DNA from: Anisakis pegreffii
Lineage: Eukaryota; Nematoda; Chromadorea; Rhabditida; Anisakidae
DNA: 64,000 nucleotides
Assembly: GCA_035041965.1 (NCBI GenBank)
Contig: JAPYMA010003052.1
Coordinates: 124,001-188,000 of the forward strand
Direction of reading: 5' to 3'
The notes under the pieces: model-generated
Told to the model about the DNA's origin: nothing
Seen by the model: the letters and a program-made list of their open reading frames with translations, nothing else
Databases searched by the model: none
Made by a program: the position numbers and the translations under genes
Shown: in pieces, positions 34,160 to 48,990 of the stretch
Numbering within the stretch: position 1 is the first letter of the stretch
How the letters are laid out: each line of letters opens with the position of its first letter

Positions 34160-37100
34160 GTGGTCCACGATGTTACATCTTATAAGAATTATCCTAATCG
34201 TACGTGTAACGGTATTAATTACTGAACGATCCCGCAGTTAATATTCTTTCAATTATAATGTAAAGCAATGAGCGAGTGTTCGAATGATATTCTCCCAATA
34301 GAGGAATATCATTTGAACAGTTGATTTAGCTACAAGGCAACGCTTGTACAGCTTATAGTTAATGTTAATTGATTTCGGCATTAAAGTGAATCGATATGGA
34401 TTGAAAACGATTATAGCCAAAGAAAGTTGCGAAATTCTTTTTCTTGTGAAAAAAAAAATGGACGTCGTGTCGTGTCAATTCCACTTTAGTCGATGAATTC
34501 TAATCGATTATTCGGAAATTCTGAGAAGTTGATTTTTCGTTTATTGCACTGAGCATTTCACGATCAGACAGAAGGACCACTTGAATTGGTCAGTCAGTGT
34601 TCATGAACAAAGCACAACACAAGTCGTGCTACTTTAAAGATTCGTAGAATTTGTCTACATATACCCTTTCTAAGGCATCAATGATGCATATTGATTTGCG
34701 AACAACAGAATTTGTGTTTGATCGTTTAGTTTGTTGGAAATCATTGCTTGTTCAATTGTTTGTTTATTCAATTCTCATACAATAAACAACTCGAAGTGCT
34801 CAAGAGTGTTTCAGGTGAACAGTTGAAAACAATAGAAAACAAAAACATCCCCTTCCTTAGGCGTCATAACACCGTAGGAAACAAACGTTCGATGATCTGA
34901 AGTGTCCAAATTTGTGGTGTTTGACTGTGCAGAAATTAGAATTGTCACAAAACATGATCGTTTGGCAATCAACTGGCAATCTCATGAATTGACTAGCTGT
35001 CAGCCAACATCAAAAAACAGAATGCAAGCCAGAACAATCACTATGAAAGGGCACATACCAGCACAACATTGATGGATGAACCAATGCCCGGCTCCCGAAA
35101 AACAAAGTGCAAAAAACTATGCTGCTGTAACTTTTTTTTGGGTTTCAAACAAAATCACATCTCATTGTCAGCAGACATGGGAAAAATTGAATGGGACTAT
35201 TTGAGTAGATTGTTGGTAGTTTATTGATTTGCTCGTACAAGCAAGAAAATTTCTCACATCAGCAATGAAACTGACTATGAGACAGTACTTCCTGAGAATA
35301 TAGCGCAGAAAAAACATCCATTGAAGACACATGGTTCTGATAACTGTTCAAAGGTTGTTCAAGTATACTGAATGAGCTGCTCCCAGTTCTAGTGCAAAAT
35401 ACGGTGTAGGAAGCATAAAATTGAAGTCGTGAAAGGCTTTCAACAGTCAAAATAACCGTGACTTCATATGTCACATACAATTTCTTAGTTAATAATAGTG
35501 CTGCGTTATTGTATCCAACTAGTTTTCAAAAAATCTGATCCGGTCTGCAGATCATACACTGCACATTGATAAGTTCAGGCAACGATAACCTAGCGATAAT
35601 TTCATGCGATGCTCGGTTTATAGAGAATATTTTGCGAGGGAATAACAATTACTTTAATAATTTTACAGTAGTAACTATTTTGATGATAGTTGTTGCTATT
35701 TCGAAAACATCTGAAGTGATTGCAAAATGATGAGATTTGAAGAGCGGTTTGAAGGCGATCGAAAAAGAGTGGAAGAATTGCTTATATTGCTCTTTGATAT
35801 TCCAGTCACTGAATGCTACAAAAATTCATCGATGAATAACAGTGCATTGGGTAAGGCAGTAATCGAATGAGTATGATGGGTGAGTTGTTGGGTTGAATGA
35901 AAGAAATGAAGAGAACAATTCGAAAGAGATTATTACAGAATGACAGATAAAATGGATCTTATCAGAAGCTGATGATGTTGTGATACGGTAATTGTTCTTG
36001 TCTTTTTATTCTTACATGCATGCGAGGAGAATGCCTGATACGGGCAGTATAGCGCTCTATGCTAAACGTTATTGTATGATAATTATTATACAACAGTAAA
36101 TGTAATGACATTTTTTGCGATGGCAAAAGTAATAATTATATTAATAATAACATGGAGATAAAAATTTTGAGGATGTTGACTAAGCGAAGCGGAAAATATG
36201 GATGGAAAGCCGATTTGTTTGGTTCTGATGGTTGATGGGAAGAATGTGCGTAGTTAAGAAATTGCTTGAAGGATAGAGAAGGCATTTAGGCAGATGCTTA
36301 GATGGAATGATGAAACGTCCAAAGCGTTGGCTTGAAGTGAAATGATTTGAAGTGAAGAGTCTGGAAAAGAGGACAACTAAGGATAAAAATCTTTCATTCA
36401 AACTTACTTAAACTCACTACTTAGCTTCCTTCCATCATATAAAATCCCACTATCAAAAGGTTCTCGTTTTTTTTGCCATCAACTTCATACATACTGTGAC
36501 TACATCATGCAATATTTGCTGACGTATTGTCTGTCAGGCCTTAAGCAGAACCGATCCCTGCCAATCATTCTTACAGGATAAGATCAATGCAAAGTCAACA
36601 TCATAAACTACCTGTTGCCTAAACGGACAACTTACTAAACCACATCATTGGTATGAGTGTAAATTCGTAGATTTTTTGAAATATCCACACTGACTGCAAT
36701 CATTTTGCTGGAATTGAATGCATAATTTGATAAAATATGTCATGTCTTCTCCACATTGTTCCATACGTAATGAATAAATCCATATCAAAGTTGAGCTGTT
36801 TGCAGTGTTATAGTATGTTTTCATGTTCAATGGCCTAGTGTTATTCAAAATTCGTAAATTAAGATTTTAGTTTGTTCGTGTATGCTCGAGGAGCACTGAC
36901 TCGCCGAAACACCATGACCATCATCATTTGTGGATATCAATAATCACGAAAAAGTTTATTTGGAATCATTTCAGGAAGGAAAACTCGATTGACAGAATGA
37001 AAGTTATAATAGCGATCAAAGATGTATGTGATCGTGAGCGTACGTGCTTAAATACAAAGAATTCTCAAATTACCTTATCGTTGGAGTATCTAGCACTAAG

Positions 37101-38154
37101 AAACTGAATACTTTGGAAAATGTTACATGCAAAATTTTGGAAGGAAGAATGTATCATTGGAAATTCCGAAAAAAAAATCGCCAATTCAGGAGAAAGGGTG
37201 CAATATTTGAAAGAACACGCTGATCGGATATTAGATAGGAAAAAATGTGATTGGCATATGACTTAGCAGATAAAAGATTTCATAGATTTAGGGGCAATTG
37301 AAGGGAACATATCGGCATATGTATATTCGAGCTGAGTGCATGTATATTCGTCGGATTTCTTCTCTGGTTGTGTTTTGAGTCGAATCAACGACATGCTTGC
37401 TCTAAGCAGCCAGGTAACAAACCTCTCAAGAAATTTCACTTCGAATCACCTACAAAAAAACACTTCCTTTGTCGGGAAGCTGTATATTTTACCATGAAAT
37501 GGGACGCAAAGTTACCGACATATGAAGTACTAGCACAAGAATGCGTATGTTCACAGCGAAAGTGAGGAACTCAAAAAAACAATTTTTGTGAGAATCGAAA
37601 CAGAAAGAATGAATGGATCAAAGATGAGAGTATTTCGCAAAGGAAATGAAGATACACTACCTCGATTCATGCGTGAAAGTTGTGACCGTTCAGGTGAGTT
37701 TCGACGGCGACTAATAGATGGAAAATGCAACTGAATGTACGGTGAAGGAGTCTATGTGCTGACAAGAAAATTAATCGCTAATTCAAAACTTTCGCTTAAT
37801 TGACAAATTGATAGTGACAATGTCCGTGAATCAATTATGATAATGAAGTGAAAATGCATTTGCTGCCTGTTTTTTTTGATGAATATTTAATTGTTTTAGA
37901 AAGGATAGTTGAGTGGTGAAAAAATTCCTGTGTGCGATGAGTTCACAACACTTATAATAAACACTCTGTCGTCGAGCTTAACTTATACCGTAATTGTTTC
38001 AGCAAACAAAATTATTCGATTTAAAAGCAGAGCGATTTCGTTGTGCAATCAGCAATTGTGGCTGTAATTTTGGCAGCATTTTGTGGCTCGATTCGAATAT
38101 TAACAATGACAGGCAATGTTTCAGTGGAGTAGTGCATCAAACAATGCATTCGAA

Positions 38155-38260
38155 CATTCGAAAAATTCAGAAGTTTTGGTTTTGTTGCTGATTACACGAA
38201 ATCAAATTCAGAAGGCAGAACATTCAGAAGGCATTCGAAAAATCATTTTGGTTTTGTCGC
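38155..38260 (+). repeat. Local imperfect duplication
   Basis: CATTCGAAAAATTCAGAAG followed by TTTTGGTTTTGTTGC at 38155 is repeated as CATTCGAAAAATCATTTTGG followed by TTTTGTCGC at 38232, with an extra ATTCAGAAGGC doublet between. No gene is implied. Confidence 0.65.
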
Positions 38261-40400
38261 ATCTTCGGTTCGTCCAGAAACTTATAAAGTCGCAGTTTGA
38301 AGAAAGAAGAAAAAAGCAATGAAATCTGCCGGTGATGGTGCATTTTGTCGATTGGTTTGTTTCACATAATGCAATCAATAGCTTCATTGCTCGAAAAGTG
38401 TGATAATTCATCGTTTTGGGCTTCTCTCAAGGGTCATTGTGTAGATCCTTTAGCAGAGAGAACAACCAACTAATCGAACAAATCCAGAACGATGCAGAAA
38501 GAACACATTCTCAACAAAACATAATATGTGATTGATGCAACATCCTCTAATAAAGAATCTCTGAAGTAGGTAGCTTATGAACGAGTGTTTTCAATCGATG
38601 ATATTAGCCTGATAATAGTCTCAGAATCGATTGTTTCATCGCAATGGGCTCGATCGATTGACGTTCATTCAGTGAGATCAATTCACTCCGATTGCGCACT
38701 TGTGATTTCAGTTAATCAAAATTGTTGTCAAACTGATTTCAAAGATTATAGCTTCAAGATTTAGAAGGCAACAACAGCTCACTACATCCCCAAGATATTA
38801 TTTAAAAGAATATTCCATAAGCAAACAACGAAGAAATTCCACGAATGAATGTGAAAAACTCTCGAATAAATTCTTTCACAAAAAACACTGTGCGTAAAAT
38901 AATCAAATACAATAATCAAATATGTAGCATTTTTTGCTAAAAATCTTTGCGTCCAAGATCCACCAAAAAATGCTACTTTCGACAATAAGAAAACCTGTGA
39001 GCAGAAACGTTAATTTCGAGACAAAAGCATCGCTTAGGGCAGAAAACTATTGAAGAATTGACAAGAAATGAAGAGAACTGACTAGAACTGATAATCTTAC
39101 GATGAATTCATTCAAGCGGCACTTTAATGGAAGTAAGTAAAACACTGAAAGTGTGCTGCTTGGAGTAAACGTAATATAAATGGTGTTCGTTTAGTGGTAG
39201 TAAGTCACAGCAATGTAACGAGCATCAATCCATCCGTCTTTCTCGAACAGCACCAGGAAGACTCGCAATGAAGAGGAGATAAGCCTTCTTCGAGAGTGTT
39301 CAGCACCATCTCGTTCAGTGCCTATTTCCTTCAGCTTTCGGTTGGTGAAGTTAATTCCACATCAACACTTCCAACCGGACAAGATCTTCAAGAAAACAAA
39401 TCTCTCAACATGCTAACTTTGAAGCAACAATCTTTCACATATGTTTGCAATATGCTAGCCTAGAATCTTTTCATTCATTTGTCATATTTTTATCATGATA
39501 TTTTTCTGTCAAGTTATTAATCAGTCGATCAATCAGATTCGGATGTAACTCATCCTTGCCAATGATAAATCGCAACTGCAGTCCGTTAAATTTCCAAAAT
39601 GAGATGTTGTGGTCTTCACGGAGCAGTTGATGTGAACCTTCGGAAATAGCATTATTGTCTTCTTTGTTAAATCATTGACTCGTTGCATTTCCAAACAGAG
39701 TGAAGACGATTTTCTAACGTTGGTACGCTTCAAAAAAACAAAACAAACTGCACTCACAGTGTACTTGGTAAATGGGTTGGCGGTTATTTTCAAAGGCGAT
39801 CTTTGGGAGCTCGATTCGTGCAACAACAATAACACATAGTAGTGGGATGCTTGATAAATTTCAACCATTCATAATGTGAAGCAATTTTGTTTTTATTTTG
39901 TTGAGGAGTGCAACTCGAGAGCGATAGATGAACGTTGTTTTGAGGCGTGCAATATGAGAAGAATGCTTATTAATCATGAAAACATATACGAACACTATAA
40001 CGTCGTCTCAATTGAACGATGGATGAAATGAAGAGAGGTTTGTGCAAGATTTGTGCATAAGCATAAGTGTAATCAATAGAATTTGTTGGAATCTGAACGA
40101 TGAATGATGTTTTTATGGATGGATATTCGACGTTCTCAAATATTGCACGACGACGACAGCAAATTCACTCGTTACTTAATCCCACACATTATAGGACCAA
40201 TGCCATTTCTGTACGGTTACTCCCATCCACTTCCACACACACAAATTTGTTTTTAGTTTTACCTCTTAACTTTAAATCTGAGCGAATTTCACGATAATGA
40301 TTTCCAATCAAGACGAAGCGCACTAAAAGGCGGCGTGAAGACAGCCATCCGCTGTCATATGGTCATGAAGCCACCAGCCATCACTCAAACAATTTGATCG

Positions 40401-40841
40401 ATGATCAATAATGTTATCTTCTTATGCACTCGGCTGAATCACTTCAGCACAGTCACAAGCCTTCCGTACAAAGTCGCTGGATTTATTGTGACGATGGATT
40501 TACGGATCATATCGTTGCAGCAGCCATTCAATCAATCAATCATCTATTATGAAGAGAGATTGAATTGCTCCCTAAGTACTGATGAGCAAAGGGGCGAGTA
40601 CACATGGAACGAAATGTTTGCACATAAATCCACTGATAGATTGAGGCGAATCAAAACTTGGAGTAACAGACAGACGACTGATGAAAGCAGCAGCACTAAA
40701 CGATTAACTGATTGCTCATTTGCTGATTTGATTCGATTGGTTTTTATTAATAGCTTAACTGACTTGATGGAACGCTTCGTCGAACTCGAATGGGCAAATC
40801 GAAGCGAACATGCATTTAAGCATGGATGTTTGTGTGCATGA
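40401..40841 (+). CDS. Hypothetical ORF, 146 codons
   Basis: This is the longest open frame in the gene-poor region. The product would begin hydrophobic and become charged, with a C-terminal stretch DLMERFVELEWANRSEHAFK. It has no recognised motif, no strong acceptor just before the ATG, and a 99-codon frame is open on the opposite strand, so chance or a single exon of an unseen gene are both possible. Confidence 0.15.
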   Translation: MINNVIFLCTRLNHFSTVTSLPYKVAGFIVTMDLRIISLQQPFNQSIIYYEERLNCSLSTDEQRGEYTWNEMFAHKSTDRLRRIKTWSNRQTTDESSSTKRLTDCSFADLIRLVFINSLTDLMERFVELEWANRSEHAFKHGCLCA

Positions 40842-41099
40842 TGCATGATGAATGCATTTGGTGAATGTTCTTAGATAATTACACATTGTCATTACCGATT
40901 TCGAAACAATTACAGTACCAGGCCCTGATACTGACCAAAAATCTTTTGAAACACATCACAGATCCATATACTCCCATCCATATAATAATCCTACTCACAG
41001 ATTAGTGAAAACGAATATAAAGTTGAGGAATGAACTTTTACAACTTCATTCAAGTTGAACATACCTATTCAATATAAATCACTATCTCATCAAAATATA

Positions 41100-41265
41100 C
41101 AGTAACAAACAATTGTGACTGCTGATAATATAAGAAACGATAATAATGATAATAATTGTAATTATAATTACAGTAATACCAATAATAACAATAATGATAA
41201 TAATGACAACAGTAATTAAAAAATAATAACAATAACAGCAACAATAACAACAATTAAGTTGATTC
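41100..41265 (+). repeat. AAT/ATAATG low-complexity tract
   Basis: The sequence consists almost only of AATAAT, AATGATAAT and ACAATAACA units. Long Tyr- or Ile-rich frames on the minus strand are produced by this composition and are not genes. Confidence 0.85.
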
Positions 41266-44200
41266 AAAAGTTCAGCGAAAAAAAATTAATGAGCTGACAA
41301 TTGAAGTGTAATATATGAGCTGTTTCCACGACTATTCAGTTATAAAAAATAGTTTATGTGTTGAATCAGTGGCTGAAGAAGCATTTGATGGTTTGTTTGA
41401 TTTGACGATAGATGTGGATTGATGAGACAAATAATGGATTGCAAGGAACGAGTAATCTAACTGCTCGTCCAAATCACATTCGCACAACACCAACACCAAA
41501 CAAAGCTGAGATATAGCAAGACAGATAGATGTGTTCGCTTGGCTGTTTTGATTATATCATGCATGTGGATTTAGTTGAATTTGTTTGTTTGTTTCTGCGT
41601 ACTAGTGCAACGACGAGTTCATGTAATCCACCCATAGCAAATCACCACGATCTACTCGAATTTCTCTTAAAACTCATCTCAAATTTCGCAATTCACTTTC
41701 ATTCCTCCGTTCATTCTTTCATCTAGTGGAACCTTTTTTTGCACTTGTTGGTTTGTAAGAAAATCGGAAAAAAGAACACCAACACAGCTTAAAAGTCATA
41801 TATCAGTTCCCAGTTTAGGGCTGGGTAGTCTAGTTTGGATGGATGGATGGGTTGCTGAATGATGGATCAACAGATAGGTAGCAGCCATCGCTGAATCTTT
41901 TTTTAAATGTAATTTTCCAACTCATTTCACCAGCAAGAATCAGTTCCATGAGAAAGTCAAATGCTTTCCTAATGATGATTTAAAACGGTGAAGTTGAAAG
42001 TCACGATTCAGGGTGAGATAGCGCGAGACCAGTAAGATCAAGGTTTGTTTCAAATCAGTGAAAGTGTTGTTTCTATTTCAATCAGACGTAGCAACATCAA
42101 ATTACAACAGCATTGACTGCATAGATAGTATTTGTTTATGGCGTTGATCCAAGCCATACACTGCTGCATAAATTTATGCTGAGAATACCTCATTGAGTGT
42201 GATTTGTCGACAACAAGCAGCAGCAGTCACGCAAATCTACGGCACAAACACATATTTGGTTGTAATTATATGATGGTCTCACTCGAATTATAATGACGAC
42301 GAGAAATAACAGCTGGTAAACGTTTTGGAGGTATTTCATTCAATTGAGCAACTAGAATTTGGATGACTGATAGTGTTAATGGTAGTGTTATCACAAAACT
42401 GCTCAACAATGCGATATCAGTTCGACTAAGTTTGACAGGTTTTCGAAGAATGACTTTGTGCTCTTGGTACGATAATATTTATCTTATGATTTTTACTCGA
42501 CAAGGTTGAAAAAAATAGAAAACATTCTTTGTGACAACTGTTCAATATATTGAACTTTCTGCATTGAAATCAATTTTGTGAGTGCTGCTGAACTACTGGC
42601 TGCATTTGATGTTGAAGAATCTTGATCGGTCCGAAACAAAGAAAGAAATGATTTGAGAGGTGAACTGAGCAAAATCATCGATCATTCAATGCCCGAAAAA
42701 TTTATCATTGGACTGATAGTTGTGTGGCGTTTACGATCAGCGATAAAACTAGCTGTTCAATGGGCAAAGTAGATATAATCCTCACACTCAGTTCGAAAAG
42801 ATATCTGCAGGTGGAAATATTCTGTTAATCTCAGTCCAAATTGAAGTCTGAAATGGAAATGTGGGTGCGATTTTTTCGAGAGAAGATAGCTGGAGTCTAA
42901 TAGTAAGGATGAGGATGAGAGGAGAATAAGATATTTATAATTCTTGTAATTATGCAAATGAATAGAAATAAACATGGATGATTAAAGAAAAGGTAAATTG
43001 CAAGTAATAAATAAGAGTGCGGTATGGTGTGCTCTGATAAAAAAAGGAACAAAAGAATCTTCAATGGCATTCATTACATGAATTTGATTTATGTTGAAGT
43101 TCATTGCTGTGAGTTGTTGCTTGAGTGTTAAGTGAAGGAAATATAATGCAAATTCATGCATATCCATTCACGGCCAATACTTCTAAGTACGTGGACAATT
43201 AGAAGTAGATACAATGTCCAGCATATAATGTCCAGCTGGGAAAGTCTTGCAAACTCGTAATAACATACCCATTATCATCATTATCATTGATGTGGCATTA
43301 TTGGCTCTATTTTCTTTAACTGTTTGCCGAATGGATAATATTCTGATCGGAGCTGTTTGATGTTTTGTTGAATGCTTGGAACAGATTAATGCGGTAGAGG
43401 AAGCGTTGCAGATTTGTTGAGAAAACCTGAAATGATTGAAGAAATTTTGTTTTAAGTGTACGAAAATCGACACGACCCGTTGATGAGCATAAGCTAGTGG
43501 ATGCTGGCTGTCTGGTGTGGCCGAAAAACATTCGCCAAGCAATTACAACGATTACGATTAGGCGTTAGGCATTAGGTGAAAAAGCGACGATGTGTTTATT
43601 GGCTGTTCTGATCACATTTGATAAGCAAACATACAAATCGAACATAAATCAAATCTCATTAGTGTCAAACAACAGACAATAAACTAATGAAGATGCAGTA
43701 ATCACTTTCGATGTTCATCATTCAATATCAATGAAAAAGACAGATTGATATAAATTTATTGATGGACCAATAGATAAGTGAACGCACGGATGAATTTATA
43801 AACGCAAAAACATAATCGCACATTTGTTCATACATTAACGATATTCGAGAACTGAATTCTTCTCAAATGATGGCTGATAGCGAAATATTATTAAAAAAAT
43901 TGTTGCTGTTGAGAACGACCAGCCGGAGAGTTCAAAACCTTTATTACATCCACTGAATCAAATTCGATTTGATTCAACCCGATGAGACCAATGTATCAAC
44001 TGCTATTGGGCACATCTGATGAAAGGAATCAGGAAAATTCTTCTGATTTCAGTGACATGTTGTAATTCTCATTTCTAACAAATGTGCATTTATCACGGTA
44101 CTCATCAAGTTTTGCCAATTATAAAACTATAAAAGTTCAGCCTTACTGAGCACAAGGTTGCATTTATCAATGACCCGAACATTTTGAGATTTATGTGATC

Positions 44201-45686
44201 ATATTATCTCAGTGGTGCTCTATACAGATCAAATAGTCAAGGATGGTGACAGTCAAGTACCCTAGTTATACAATATTCATGGACTCAAATATCGGAAGTA
44301 AGATGTTGACCTCAAGACAAATATACTCTCTGGGCGGCTAAAGTAATGCTCCACCAGAACATCTTAAATATCGACCACCATCTCCGTGCTGGAATGTTAG
44401 TGTGATGATGGGCTGAAGAGAACTTCTCACAAAATATGAATGCTCACACACTATTGCTTTTCAACACATCAACTATCCCATCAGTTATTCACTTTCAACT
44501 GATAAACAGAGTATTTCTAGTGATACATCATCCAGATGGGCCATCTTATTGAAGATTTCACTGAAGAGTGAAATACGCTGTGGTGAACGCTGATGTATTA
44601 TCAAGGTTATTAAAGATAAGACGAATTCTCAGTAAGCAAAAGATTTTCAGGATTAGGTATAAGAATAATGAATGCATGAACAAATCAAAGATCGATTGCT
44701 CAAAAGATCGATTCTGAAGAATCGGATAAGGAGCAAATGTCCGAAAACATCTATCCACCAATTGCTCGATGATTTTCGACAAATGTCAAAAACAAGTTTA
44801 CTTCGGTTCTACTCGCTGAAAGTTTCCTCTTATAATCACCAACAACTAATCTCAAAACATAGTCTGAATTGAACGCTGATGAATTAGCGTTCTGTTATTG
44901 AAAAGAGCTCATTCGATCATTTATTCATTTCGACATTCCAGCATTCAAATCGAATCGATCATTCATTCAGTGAGCATACTGAAAACTTAATTCATTTTTG
45001 TCACTGTTGTTATTTTGTTATCAAAAAATACGCTGAACTGAATGATGATTCCAGCGAAGTTAATCATATTAATTGTTGTTTACTTAAACAACTTTTTAAT
45101 CACAAACATTTCATTCAGACTTTCATCAGATTTATGAGATTAGTGAACCAGTAAGCAAATACAAACGAAGTGAATCTCCGTAAGTTTTCTAATTAGGATA
45201 ATCCAAGATGGGAAACCTTGAAAGCTTTCTAAACCTAAGGATCGTCATGGATTATGAATGGCTTGACACGATTCACATTTCAAGCACTGATCTATTGACC
45301 GATCCACAACGTTCACAACACTCTTCAGTGCGAATTAATTTAAGCTTGCTTGCACATTCACTTAACAATCCTTAATGAAACGATATTGAATGAAATAATC
45401 AGATCGAGAGAAGCGAAAATAAGACTAACGGTCACAGAAGATCTTGAGGTAGAAGTTTGTTAACTGAACGAATATATCTATCACGAAATCTAGCATCAGA
45501 ACTTCCTATTATCACAAGAACAGATTCAGTGCTGTGTTCCAGTGAAAACAGTTGCGCGTTTAGTTTATTCGGTTCTTTATTGTAAAATCTATTTGTTACA
45601 TCGACCAATTCCAAAGCATTGTTCAAAACAGAAAAATGTGGGTGGAAACGTGCAATAGTTGCACATAAAATTGGAGATATTTAAGA

Positions 45687-45732
45687 AATATTACTGCAAT
45701 TTGAAAAAAAGTAATATTACTGCAATTTGAAA
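45687..45732 (+). repeat. 20-bp direct repeat
   Basis: AATATTACTGCAATTTGAAA occurs at 45687 and again at 45713, six bases apart, followed by unrelated sequence. No associated gene is seen. Confidence 0.85.
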
Positions 45733-46961
45733 CTCTCAAAACACAATTGCGCTAAAATTTCAAGCCATGCATGAAATTATTACTGTGAACTTTTGAGGAT
45801 TACTTTTGAAATCGCATTGTGTGTTCGCATAAGAAATTTGCAAATTGATGATTGATTGTTCATGCACACGACTGATGCGTGGTGCCGGAAGTGAGCTGGA
45901 ACACTAGAAAATGATAAAAATTTGACAATTTTCGGAAGTTGCACGACAACATTCATCCGAAATTTAATGGTGAGCAGACCAAATTTTTGAAAATTTTCAA
46001 GCGTTCGGACACTAAAACTTTCACGATCCGTTCTGGATTCTCAAAGCATCCACAAAATCCGCCAAACGATCCGCACTGCTCATCAATTGAGGTGTTCAGT
46101 GAAGCTAACAACACCTGAACGAACTGATTGAACGCAACCGCTCAAATATTCTCGGGTGGAGAGTGTGTGTGTGTGTGTGGAACGTATCAAAGAAAATTTT
46201 TCGAAGATCATTGTTGTGAGTTTAAAATGCCCAAAGAATGATAAATCGTTTTATAGCACAGATGTTGATGAAAGAAAGAAGATGTAAAAAGTTAATTGTT
46301 GATGTGATAAATTAGATAAAGCGATATCGCTGACACTTGAGGGAGTGAGGAATGCATCCAAGAAGACAACATTGCGTGAAGACCCGTAATGAGCGCTGTG
46401 AGTAGTGAACGAGTTTAAGAAGCACAGATCGGCATTCAACAATTTTGCCACAATTAAAAGCTGAGGGATTGTAAAGGCGTAACACGGCTACCGCCACTAT
46501 TCCAATATGTACTTCTTGATGAAAATCCACCCAAATCCATCAAACCAGTTTTTGACACATAATTAACAGAGCTGTTTGAACGTTAGCAATATCGCGGTGA
46601 TCCGTTTCGTATTTAGGGTTAATCGGATGATGTGAACAAATGTTATTGACTAATTGTGAGTAAATGATGGGAAATGACACACCATTACTAACTGTCACTG
46701 TCACTATCAAATGCTAACTCAAAAACAACTCGAAATGATTTGACATGAATCGAATCAATGTTAATATAAGTGATTGCTGATTACTGAAACACGAATACTG
46801 ATCTATTTAATCCTACTAATAAACACAAGTCAAACAAACGTAGTGTTGAGTAGAGCTTAGGAAATGAGCTAATACGTTGTGTTGCTTCTGTGATAGTTGA
46901 TGTATTCTTGATCGGATCATATAAACAATATTATTTAACGCCTACAGACAGACGACGTAAG

Positions 46962-46983
46962 GCTGCTGCTGCTGCTGCTGCTT
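46962..46983 (+). repeat. (CTG)7 microsatellite
   Basis: Seven CTG units within the gene-poor region. Similar CTG/CAG runs occur at about 58293, 60847-60866 and 61275 in the long non-coding stretch upstream of the SOS tail, outside any recognised reading frame. Confidence 0.9.
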
Positions 46984-48990
46984 GGCTGTTGTTCGGCATT
47001 CTTGACACATCACTTGATTGCCTCCTCATCTGTCCAGCCGTAAGCACAAGATTATGACACATCGATGATACAACAGCGATTGTTTATTGCATTCTGAACG
47101 GCTGGCGCATCACTTCCTCGTTCATTACTCGCAGGTTACATTCACTTGTTTGAGCGAACGGAAAGGAAAGCCTGATATCATGTCTGTTCGAAATCCTTGG
47201 TCGACAGATGCTTTTCAGTGATCGATACGGGATACCTTTGATCTTTTAGGGGGAATTTTTAACCAGGACATTCAAATTGTTGAGCAAATTGCCTTGTGTC
47301 AATCAAATGAAATGATGAAACATGAAACGAGTGATTGAAATATTCATTTATGCATTATGTTCTGATCATATCAAGTCGAATGGATTGGATGGATCATTCG
47401 ACAGGCGATAACAATCTTATTAACAGAACATATCAAAACTGATAGTCATCAATTCAACGATAACGTTATCAAGTTATTATTAACAAAATATATATAATAT
47501 CATTAAAATATATCATCGAAATAACAACGCACTGACAAATTGATAAAAATGGCAAATTTGCGAATCGTTTCAAAAGCAAAATAAAACATTTTGAAGCAAT
47601 TTTGATAGGTGAAACATTGAACAAATAAGCAGTTGAATGAATCTGTATATATGACACATTAAGAAATGCAAATGAGAATACAAATAAAGTGGTTCATTGA
47701 TGAAAATTGAAAGTATTTACGTCAACTAATTAAAAATATTATAGATCTCGCATCACAGTCGTTCATCTCTCAAAGTCGCCATACATACATAAATGAATAA
47801 GATTGTACATTGATGGATTCTGAGATTCAACATGGTAACAATTCTGCAAAAGGACACCTCGGATAGCCATTTAAATTGCATTAAACATTCCGCTAATCTG
47901 TCTCATTGCAAGTGAACTCAAACTGAACTAAGTCTGCGGAAAATGCACCGTGAAACATATATCAACACATTGAAGTCCTAAGATGCTGATATAACTAACC
48001 AGAACATCTTATAACAGGATCTCTCCATTTCAGTGAACATCACATGAATATCGTAGCGATCATGAGGGTCATTTCACACAGATGAAATCGCACTGTACTT
48101 ATCTTTCACTGAACTATTACTATTCACATGACTGATACTTAATATTCTCAAATCAACAACAATGATCAATCCCGTTGGTATTGAGTTAACTTAATTTTAA
48201 TACTGTGTGATTCTCAAAATCCATGGATAGTTTGAATCATGAAATCTTGACGACACCATACAACGAAGTCTTCGCATAACTCACAAACAAATGAATCAAT
48301 CAAACAACTCAGAAATAGCTCTGACGAGTATGAAAAATGTAAATACAGACAAGACAGATCAGATATTGACGTACGATCCAACAAAAACACTGATTATGAA
48401 ATGAATAACAATACCACAACAATAACGATAGCTATAACGATCCACATCATCATCATCATTATGGCTATAATTATTGATGGAGAATACCCGTTAATATGTA
48501 GTAGCAATAGAGAAAAATCTCGCTCAAAATGTGGCTTTTTCACAAAAGAACGAATGAATATATTATCCTCTTCGTTGGCCTAACTTTCTGGATATTTTCA
48601 ATCTGCCGGTTTCTCAATGGTATCTGCCGTACCACTTTCACGAAGGCATTACAAAACACTCAATCAGTTCTTAAAAACCTGTTTTCAAAAAAATATGAAC
48701 CTAAAGCCAACCAACCAGATGATCACATATATTGGTTCCATTATACTTCGAATTTTCAACAACAAAAAATCAACAGAAGCGCCACATGAATATAATATAA
48801 TGTAAAATTGAAGAGCATCTAAAATAAACTGAATCACCATTGTACAGCGCTGAATTCAAAACAAAATGAAAATCTACTGAACTGAAGTGGATTGCAATTG
48901 TTACATTCAACACCATTCAGTATCCCAACAACTAAGGCATACAAAACCAAAACAAAATAATCAGTTGCTTCCCAACGACTGCCACTCAGA

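Larger units (their letters stand above)
33966..48990. other. 15-kb gene-poor region
   Basis: No coding exon with good splice sites and a recognisable or biased protein was found on either strand. The stretch holds AT-rich unique sequence, short simple repeats (41100-41265 AAT-type, GT run at about 46165, CTG run at 46962) and small local duplications. It separates the 5' end of the receptor gene from the 3' end of the SOS gene and may contain regulatory DNA for the receptor, but no site can be named. Confidence 0.5.

Noticed and set aside
41065..41267. Tyr- and Ile-rich minus frames
   Set aside because: They come from AAT-type low-complexity DNA.
43183..43542. 119-codon minus-strand frame
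   Set aside because: No splice context, motif or coding-like bias.
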